From Aradus depressus (taxonomy: Eukaryota; Arthropoda; Insecta; Hemiptera; Aradidae), in NCBI GenBank assembly GCA_963662175.1, contig OY759215.1, positions 25,347,079-25,411,078 on the forward strand: a stretch of DNA of 64,000 nucleotides. The letters are read 5' to 3'. A program made the position numbers and the translations under genes. The notes under the pieces were generated by a model. It did no database searches. It was not told where the DNA came from and saw nothing but the letters and a program-made list of their open reading frames with translations. Of the stretch, positions 60,101 through 64,000 are shown piece after piece (within the stretch, counting starts at the first letter, position 1; the number at the start of each line of letters is the position of its first letter).

Positions 60101-62910
60101 ATTCCAATTCCTTTTTGGGGATAAAAAAGTCTAGATAATCATTAATTTCAGTCATTTTGAAAAAAAGGTCGGGGATGGTGTATTTTGAGAATAACAAGCA
60201 AACTACATGTAGAATTGTACATATACAATTGAGGAAAATCAGACCTACGAATCTACGCCTTTAAGCGAAATCAAATTTTTTTGTAGGTGCCCCATCGGAG
60301 CGCCTAAAAGACAGGACAGATTTTAATTCTTCATGTCATTTTATTTGTCGTAATATCACGAGTGACATAGGCTATGTGACATTCCAGCAAAAACAAAATG
60401 GCAGAAGACGCAGTCTTTTTTTTTTTTTTTTTGTTTTCATAATTAAAATAAATAAATGAAGAATAAACAAAAACCCCAATACGAGAAAAAACCAAAAGAT
60501 AACAAAAAATAAATAAAAAGTCTATAATATCATGTGGTGTCTCAAGGTAACACAATGCACCCAATTAGAGAGAAGGACCAATGAACCAACAGTTCACTGC
60601 AATATAAATAAGCTTAACCTTGGATTCATTCAAAAAATATAATGATAATTTTCGAAAACCGAGGTCTGCCCGACACCCGTTGCCCACCTTATATATATTA
60701 CAGAGGCATAAAAAAATGCGTCCTAACTAAGATTTTGCAAATTTTCTTCATCATTTTTGAACAAATCCAATGTTAAGCTTGTGTGGCAGTCAATTGTTCC
60801 GACGGTTACCTTTAGGCACCGCACCACATGCTATTAGTATTAGAGACTTTTTACTGATTTTTGGCTTATATTAGAATTTTTTCATAATCGGGTTATTTTT
60901 TTATTTTTAAATATTCTTTTTTTTTTCAATTTCAATACTATGCATTTTTGCTTAAATTGCATCTTTTCTTTTTTGACGGAACATTGATCTCAATTATTGC
61001 AACATCCTTACACGATGAAGCAAGGAGTTTCGGATTAGGGTCAACATTAGTGGAAAACAAGAAACATTATTCGAAAGACAAAGCACCCAACATTTTCTAG
61101 AGCAATATAATAAATAACAGTTAAAAGTATTTATGACTAACTCTTAAAAATATTTAAGAATGTTCTTTAAAATTATTAATAAGCAGCAGCATGGCCTTAA
61201 ATACTCGTCCAAACATTCATATTTTTTTTAAAATTCTCGGATCTGCAAGACATTATTACTGTTTTAGAGAAGTAATGGTAAGTATGGCTTACCTGGATAT
61301 AATCAGGTCCACTGCCACACAAATCATTAAAAAAATTTAACACTAAAATACGATATATATAATAAAATAATTAGGTGTTGTGTAAACCGATCGCAAGAAA
61401 CTGCATCATATTAGTGTGAAGGCTTGGAAGTATCATAATGAAGCCGAGATGCAGAGTCGTGTATAACCAGCTGCACTGAAGTCAAACCTGCTTTAATTTA
61501 CATTCCTGATACAGCTTTTATTGGCTTACTTGGAAAAGCCTCGAAATGATATCTATTGAGACTTGTTCCGACAACGCTTGCTAAAATCTTTCAAAAACCG
61601 AGACCCCTGTAGTAGTGTTCAGCACGAATATACTGTCGAATAATGTGTCTTTTAAAAATTGATTAATTTTTCAATCAGTTCTTATTGGCACCAAAGTTAG
61701 TTCTGTAGGATCGAAAAAAATCTATTCGTTAGTCTTGGCTACGATTGATCGATAAATATATACATATATTTTTTAATTGTAATTAATTTTAACTTTTTTT
61801 AACCTTGAACTTAATAGAGTTTATTTAAGCACAAACCAAGGATTTGTTTTCGATCCTGTTGAACTGAGGAGTCTCAGGTTCAGAAAAATAAAAAATTAAA
61901 GTTATATATATAACAAGTGCGGAAAGTGACACTTTTCTCACGAATGGGGAATATTGTGACAAGAGCTGAAGGTGAGTGGTACAACCACAAGAATGACAAA
62001 AAGCCCCTCCGCGCATGTTACACATAGCATTTTTTCTTAAGGCAAAGTAAAGTATACTATTGAAACAGAAAAAACACATTATTCATGAGTTTGTTCGTTG
62101 TGTGTTTGTGCTCATCAGGACTCTAAAGTCCTGTTGCTAACAACAAGATCAATTCTATCTACTAAGACCCCTTATATTGGTAGCCAGTCATATTAACCAC
62201 TCAACTATCGAGGATTCCTCTCTATAGTAGCCAGGCACTTCTAACATCAATACTCAACAAGGGGAGCCCCGTCTGTGGCTCCTAAAACTCTTTCAACTAC
62301 TATGTCCCTATCTCTGGCTACCAAAGTCATTTTAGCAACTAAGCCCCCCCCCCCCCCCCCCCCCTCAGGATAAAAGCCAGTCATTCTATCCCAAACTGAG
62401 GGGCCCTACTTTCACTCTTGATGTTTTATGTGTCAATTTCTCAGATTTTCCTGTCCACTCTTATTTACCAGACGGAGCGAGAACACATTTTTTAGCCTGT
62501 TCAATACATGTAAATGTAGCCTTAAGACCCACACTTAATTTTTCGATAAACGCTGGCTATGTCGTTAAGCCGAGTTTTTCAAACTGCCATATTATTGTTA
62601 TTAAATTAATAATGTAGAAAACGACAAATAAATCTGGGACCATGTACCAGACAGATGAGATTGGTGTGATAGCCACATACAATATTGATGCTTGACTTTA
62701 CACACAAACTAAATATTTGTTCAATACGTTACCCTTTGCTCCACATCTTCAACCATATGATGTATCTTTTCCTTCATTTCCTGTGTGATCAGCAGAAGTT
62801 GTTGTTCAGTAAAGTTCAGTTTATCGTTAACTTCTTTCTTCTGCAGAGCTTTTTCGCGTTGAAGTGTCAAAGCTCTTTCGTATATAGTTTCCATTACTTC
62901 TCTTATATCC
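44905..62910 (-). CDS. Marf: Mitofusin (Marf), C-terminal half, six exons
   Basis: Minus-strand exons 62733-62910, 53159-53366, 51974-52206, 48216-48416, 46910-47106 and 44905-45112 join in frame and encode about 408 residues. They correspond to the mitofusin middle coiled coil (HR1), the paired membrane segments and the C-terminal HR2 coiled coil. Diagnostic blocks are [63 protein letters not shown] and [17 protein letters not shown]. Mitofusins are dynamin-like GTPases of the outer mitochondrial membrane that tether and fuse mitochondria. The GTPase domain is not in the window and must lie beyond 64000. The 9.4-kb intron between 53366 and 62733 houses an MTA1-like gene on the other strand. 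Confidence 0.93.
45395..45770 (+). pseudogene. Decayed non-LTR 3' end in a Marf intron
   Basis: Plus-strand reading gives [18 protein letters not shown] and, after a frameshift near 45555, [17 protein letters not shown] and [14 protein letters not shown]. This is the C-terminal C-x-x-C...H...C knuckle and tail of a Jockey/I-like polyprotein, antisense to Marf. Confidence 0.65.
45880..45985 (-). repeat. GGGGAAGT-family end, minus
   Basis: AACATGAAATTCAGTTGAAA, ACCGATTACATAACTTCCCC and ACTTCGTTTAGCTGGGAA match the family terminus. Confidence 0.65.
46425..46615 (-). repeat. SINE copy, minus, including the tRNA-like head
   Basis: Reverse complement of the SINE: TTTGCCTACCTAGG, GAAGGACGGCATGCGC and the B-box inverse GTTTCGAACCTGCG. 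Lies in a Marf intron. Confidence 0.7.
46910..47106 (-). CDS. Marf: Marf exon (second membrane segment)
   Basis: Acceptor TTTTTTTAG, donor CA/GTAAGT. Encodes [35 protein letters not shown] and the start of HR2. Confidence 0.93.
47397..47747 (+). mobile_element. Full-length SINE in a Marf intron
   Basis: Starts AGGGCGCCGGTAGCTCAGTG, has the B-box GTAGGTTCGTAACCCG and the body GCCGTCCTTCGGATGGGACG, and ends AAAACCTAACCCTAACC. Flanked by exact 9-bp duplications TATTTACAT (47388-47396 and 47748-47756). Antisense to Marf. Confidence 0.9.
48216..48416 (-). CDS. Marf: Marf exon (first membrane segment)
   Basis: Acceptor GTTTTATTCAG, donor ATG/GTGACT. 67 codons, phase 0. Encodes the variable Pro/Ser-rich linker ([13 protein letters not shown]), then [20 protein letters not shown], the first hydrophobic span. 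The linker is divergent from vertebrates, as expected. Confidence 0.88.
48485..48740 (-). repeat. GGGGAAGT-family repeat, minus, left arm of a larger inversion
   Basis: TGTACTTCCCCAGCACGAA, ATTCATTACAACGGTAG and ATGGGGTTCTAGATAC. The last two recur inverted at 49390-49510. Confidence 0.7.
48610..49510. repeat. Inverted repeat of about 900 bp, mixed families
   Basis: 48610-48870 (GGGGAAGT module followed by a family A arm: ATACTATTACCGCATCACTT, TTCTCAAAAAATAGCAA, AATATGTTCTATAAAAG) is mirrored by 49230-49510 (AATAGTTAACATTAAGAAC, AAGTGATGCGGTAATAATA, ACCCCATAAAGATGTCACC). The spacer of about 350 bp is unrelated. Lies in a Marf intron. Confidence 0.75.
49520..49750 (-). mobile_element. Family A element arm A9
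   Basis: Minus strand: TACTGATGGTGGCAGTAC, then TCCGAAATCC. Further along the plus strand come TTAACTATTTGTTCTC, AGAACATATTTATTGAGTCG and GAAGTGATGCTGAAATAAT. Decayed at the core (CTGATGG). Confidence 0.6.
49795..49970 (-). repeat. GGGGAAGT-family end, minus
   Basis: TTTCGTGTCGATATATTCAT, then AACATGAAAGTCCGGTGAAT and ATTACATAACTCCCCC close the copy. Confidence 0.65.
50062..50292. mobile_element. Palindromic element B2, near-perfect, hammerhead-like
   Basis: The outer arms GAACTTGAATGAAATAAAAC and the inverse ATTTCATTCAAGTTC match, followed by ATTGTCTAATTTCAC and its inverse. Plus strand: CTGAGGA (50195-50201), T, GGTA-GAAA-TACC (50203-50214), GAAA (50215-50218), overlapping AGTACT (50218-50223). 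The minus copy lies at 50124-50163 with one change in AGTACT. Each arm is about 105 bp. Confidence 0.85.
50455..50645 (-). repeat. SINE copy, minus
   Basis: AACGTCCCATTCAAAGAAC, CTAATGGTCTCAGCAGGG and TGGAACCTACGATCTTA are inverted SINE body and head. Confidence 0.6.
51095..51375 (+). repeat. SINE copy, plus
   Basis: GATCACGGGTTCGAAACCCA (B-box), GCATGCCGTTCTTCGAATGG and GAAAGAGCGCTCTGATAGTA; the A-box is lost. Confidence 0.75.
51974..52206 (-). CDS. Marf: Marf exon (conserved CADFQED block)
   Basis: Acceptor TTTTTGTGTAG, donor CCG/GTTTGT (non-consensus beyond GT, so the exact end is less sure). Phase 1 to 0. Encodes [20 protein letters not shown] and [20 protein letters not shown], the family's invariant segment before the membrane spans. 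Confidence 0.9.
52260..53015. other. Marf intron, nothing recognised
   Basis: AT-rich intronic sequence with a T run at 52318-52333. Confidence 0.35.
53020..53110 (+). repeat. Short SINE fragment, plus
   Basis: AGCCCTTAGGTTTTTCTATC and GCATGTTGTTCTTCGGAGAG resemble the SINE centre. Confidence 0.45.
53159..53366 (-). CDS. Marf: Marf exon ([13 protein letters not shown] block)
   Basis: Acceptor TGTTGGTAG, donor G/GTAACT. 208 nt, phase 0 to 1. The exon begins with a GTG valine codon, not a start. Encodes [20 protein letters not shown], matching human mitofusin at the same place. Confidence 0.92.
54531..56192 (+). CDS. MTA1-like: MTA1-like NuRD/NURD-type corepressor subunit, intronless
   Basis: 553 residues from the ATG at 54531 ([12 protein letters not shown], where vertebrate MTA proteins read MYRVGDYVYFE). 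In order: BAH (about 4-143), ELM2 (about 144-255; [13 protein letters not shown] just before it), SANT (about 263-314; [20 protein letters not shown]), a GATA-type zinc finger (C352, C355, C373 and C376 or C379) and a C2H2 finger (C428, C433, H446, H451). A C-terminal block follows with [11 protein letters not shown] and [22 protein letters not shown]2-SANT recruits and activates HDAC1/2 in NuRD; the protein is nuclear. The C-terminus is shorter than in human MTA1 (715). No intron interrupts a frame that has many introns in vertebrates. It is antisense inside a Marf intron. Confidence 0.92.
   Translation: MYRVGDFVYFESSSSKPYNVRKIEELTKTGNGEVEVKVKCFYRRRDLSEALIALADKHQRALESSDEDNDRDALTDKQKEELKHRELFSSRQQEILPATHIRGKCSVTLLIETESVLSYLNKDDTFFYCLVLDPSQRTLLADHGKIRVGSKFQVNVPSNMGEMDKAKRPDELETLIWSPENCLSDKEIDQFLITSRSVGTFARALECESSIKPASLHMNAAAASRDITIFYAMDSLHLNNYELCRALNSLLPTTGPVICKDEMEEWTASEANLFEEALEKYGKDFNDIRKDFLPWKSLKNIIEYYYMWKTTDKYALQKRVKVGEAETKLVQVNVPTNQKSHKSSSIEAINTCESCRLTGQGQWHSWGPTQRQCKLCHNCWTYWKRYGGLPIASKNGEVDLVFTKSDSICEDDKRSEAMSDISDFPHRCHYVGCAEFFEHKAHLARHYANVHNVVVKAGSFKPLTKLQTAFFLTTTPLIRLARRICRDVISIRHAARAPFCSINVKAIQEECKLVLSAMETNNDTPLLRNRDRDSVVDIASKLWWNRKTPSSKH
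56625..56713 (+). terminator. Candidate poly(A) signals of the MTA1-like gene
   Basis: AATAAA at 56625-56630 and 56708-56713, 430-520 bp after the stop. The second is followed closely by a 9-A run; which one is used is unknown. Confidence 0.4.
57300..57590 (+). repeat. GGGGAAGT-family repeat, plus
   Basis: One module (TGAATGTATCGACACGTAAT, AAAACCCCATATGGAAGACA), then the right end CGCTGGGGAAGTACATTG and hairpin GGTGATTCACC. Confidence 0.7.
57698..57900 (+). mobile_element. hAT-like left terminus
   Basis: CAGGGGTCGGCAACCCC, then CTGCGGGCCGCATTG, is the classical start of many hAT (Charlie-type) elements. A right terminus and duplication were not found, so the extent is unknown. Confidence 0.55.
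58814..58905 (+). CDS. Possible orphan terminal exon
   Basis: After an acceptor-like TGATATTATTTTAG, a 92-bp stretch reads [18 protein letters not shown] and on to PSTSS, then TAG. It contains a basic NLS-like KRRKLN and is less AT-rich than its flanks. No in-phase upstream exon could be found, and the frame does not clearly extend the MTA1-like gene. It may be an alternative 3' exon of that gene or chance. Confidence 0.3.
59000..62100. other. Marf intron, no further gene seen
   Basis: AT-rich intronic DNA with an (AT)n run at 59170-59188, T and A runs at 59343-59357 and 59409-59435, and a T run at 60417-60432. No coding exon with Marf similarity. Confidence 0.4.
62105..62420. repeat. Degenerate minisatellite with a 21-C tract
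   Basis: About five to six units of roughly 50 bp share CAACTACTAAG-like, TCTGGTAGCCAGTCAT-like and CCTC segments. The last contains an uninterrupted C21 (62344-62364). Confidence 0.6.
62733..62910 (-). CDS. Marf: Marf exon (HR1 coiled coil)
   Basis: Acceptor GTTTTTCACAG, donor AGG/GTAACG. Phase as needed for the next exon. Encodes [20 protein letters not shown] and [10 protein letters not shown], aligning with human RLKFIDKQLELLAQD and ITEEVERQ. The next upstream Marf exon is not in the window. Confidence 0.85.
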
Positions 62911-63219
62911 CTGTGAAAAACGTTATATTATTTGAAAGTTTAAATTAACACAAGTGACAAATGAATATGGGGTACTGGAAGAGAGTACTGAAAATTAAAC
63001 CTATTATTTTAGGTCAACTTTAAGTAAACATTATAAATATGTATTCAACATTCGTACCAACAACAATATTGCTTGTTCAATAAAATAGTAAGTATAAGAT
63101 AGTAAAAAATCGAGAATGTTTTATATTTTAATTTAAAAATTCTGAAACTAAGGGATACAAATGCCTCTCTTACCTACTCCACCCACAGGAGCTCATGTAT
63201 TATGACAATTTTGTGGTAA

Positions 63220-63290
63220 TACAGGGTGTCTAGCGGAATCTTGAAAAAAAATTCCCATACAATTCCCGTACTTTTCCCGCATTCAAATTC
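63220..63290 (+). mobile_element. Fragment of a CAGGGTGTCTAGCGG terminal repeat
   Basis: CAGGGTGTCTAGCGGAATC and AATTCCCGTACTTTTCCCG form a typical DNA-transposon terminus. AAATTCCCGTAC recurs at 63983-63994, at the window edge. Boundaries unknown. Confidence 0.4.
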
Positions 63291-63409
63291 AATCTGACTA
63301 TAATGCCAACTATTATATTATAATCCTTAGGTAATATTGAAATAATCACTAATTATTTTATTATACGATACATTTTTTTTATTACAAACTTTGAACCAAA
63401 AAACGTTAC

Positions 63410-63574
63410 AATGTCCTCGGCCAACCTCGCTCTGTTTTCATCCAAGTCCTTTTTTTGTTGCTCCAAAGTTCTCAACTCTTTCTCAATCTTTTTCTTCTCC
63501 TGTAAATCTTTGTTTTCTGTTTCTTTGAGTTTTTTTTGTTCTTCCAAAGCTTCGCGGATACCTACTATGGGCAT
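63410..63574 (-). CDS. Coiled-coil exon of an unidentified gene
   Basis: The minus-strand ATG (63574) follows an acceptor-like TTCTTTCAG by 6 bases and the frame runs to a donor GACAT/TGTAAC-type site (GT at 63409). It encodes MPIVGIREALEEQKKLKE, EKELRTLEQQKKDLDENRAR and AEDI: strongly charged heptads. It does not match mitofusin, although it lies upstream of a Marf exon. It may be a nested gene's first coding exon or an alternative exon. Confidence 0.4.
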
Positions 63575-64000
63575 TTCTCACTGAAAGAATGAGCGGTTTC
63601 GAGAACTCAACGTTAAGAACTCAGTTGAGATTTGTCACGGAATCATAAATTTAACGTTGCGCTATGAATGACGTGGTTTTTTGATTCTCAACGATGCACT
63701 CTTTATTGACTGAGAATTTCAATTCGGACCAACTTTTACTCTCCATAAGAATTCCAACTTAGTTTTTGCGTACAACTGGTTAGAACAAGTATTGCATTCG
63801 AGATTATTAAAAAAACAGGTTAGTCATCCTATTTTATTATAGTTCTGCCATGCACCATACAGATGGCAGTATATACTATATTTAAAACGTTGTACGTACA
63901 CTTGTACGAAGTAAATATACTTTAGATTTGCTTCAAACATGATTTTTTAAGTATATGTTATTTTGTTGTTCGTTTTTAGTAACGAAATTCCCGTACAACA

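Noticed and set aside
1..64000. CRISPR array, bacterial operon or horizontally transferred gene cluster
   Set aside because: No regularly spaced repeats, no ribosome binding sites or operons; all supported genes are ordinary animal families with introns.

Overview
The window is AT-rich nuclear DNA from an animal, almost certainly an insect. It has spliced genes with GT..AG introns, a chemosensory protein of the arthropod OS-D family, a brat-like TRIM-NHL gene, and a dense mixture of decayed DNA transposons, non-LTR fragments and a tRNA-derived SINE. A hemipteran-like insect is a guess; the sequence alone does not fix the order. There is no bacterial gene organisation and no CRISPR array.

Layout. 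(1) 1-2706: decayed non-LTR 3' end and AT-rich sequence downstream of a minus-strand gene. (2) 2707-4860, minus: RING/B-box/coiled-coil/NHL protein of the brain tumor (brat) type in one long coding exon. (3) 5-12.8 kb: repeats, namely a foldback MITE with target-site duplications, hammerhead-like palindromes, SINEs and decayed Jockey-like pieces. (4) 12865-13533, minus: intronless NAA40 (NatD) histone N-acetyltransferase. (5) 15980-25296, plus: five-exon gene, reconstructed here from phase-compatible splice sites, for a 225-residue single-pass membrane protein I do not recognise; its introns hold a hAT remnant, SINEs and modular repeats. (6) 27252-28015: Tigger/pogo remnant with terminal inverted repeats (TIRs). 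(7) 33433-35389, plus: two-exon chemosensory protein whose only intron holds a Tc1-like and a Jockey-like fragment. (8) 35.4-44.9 kb: gene-poor, with an intact-looking SINE, a hAT-type MITE with an 8-bp target-site duplication, and nested palindromes. (9) 44905-62910 and beyond, minus: the last six coding exons of mitofusin (Marf). (10) 54531-56192, plus: an intronless MTA1-like NuRD subunit lying antisense inside a 9.4-kb Marf intron. (11) 62-64 kb: a minisatellite, a coiled-coil exon of unknown gene and a repeat fragment.

The genes do not form a pathway. They cover RNA/translation control (brat), histone acetylation (NAA40), chromatin remodelling (MTA1-like), mitochondrial fusion (Marf) and chemosensation or carrier function (CSP). 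The most unusual material is the repeat fraction: at least two families of palindromic elements carry, in each arm, a motif resembling a hammerhead ribozyme with a self-complementary stem III. Every copy also has one extra T in the core, which argues against a simple canonical hammerhead.
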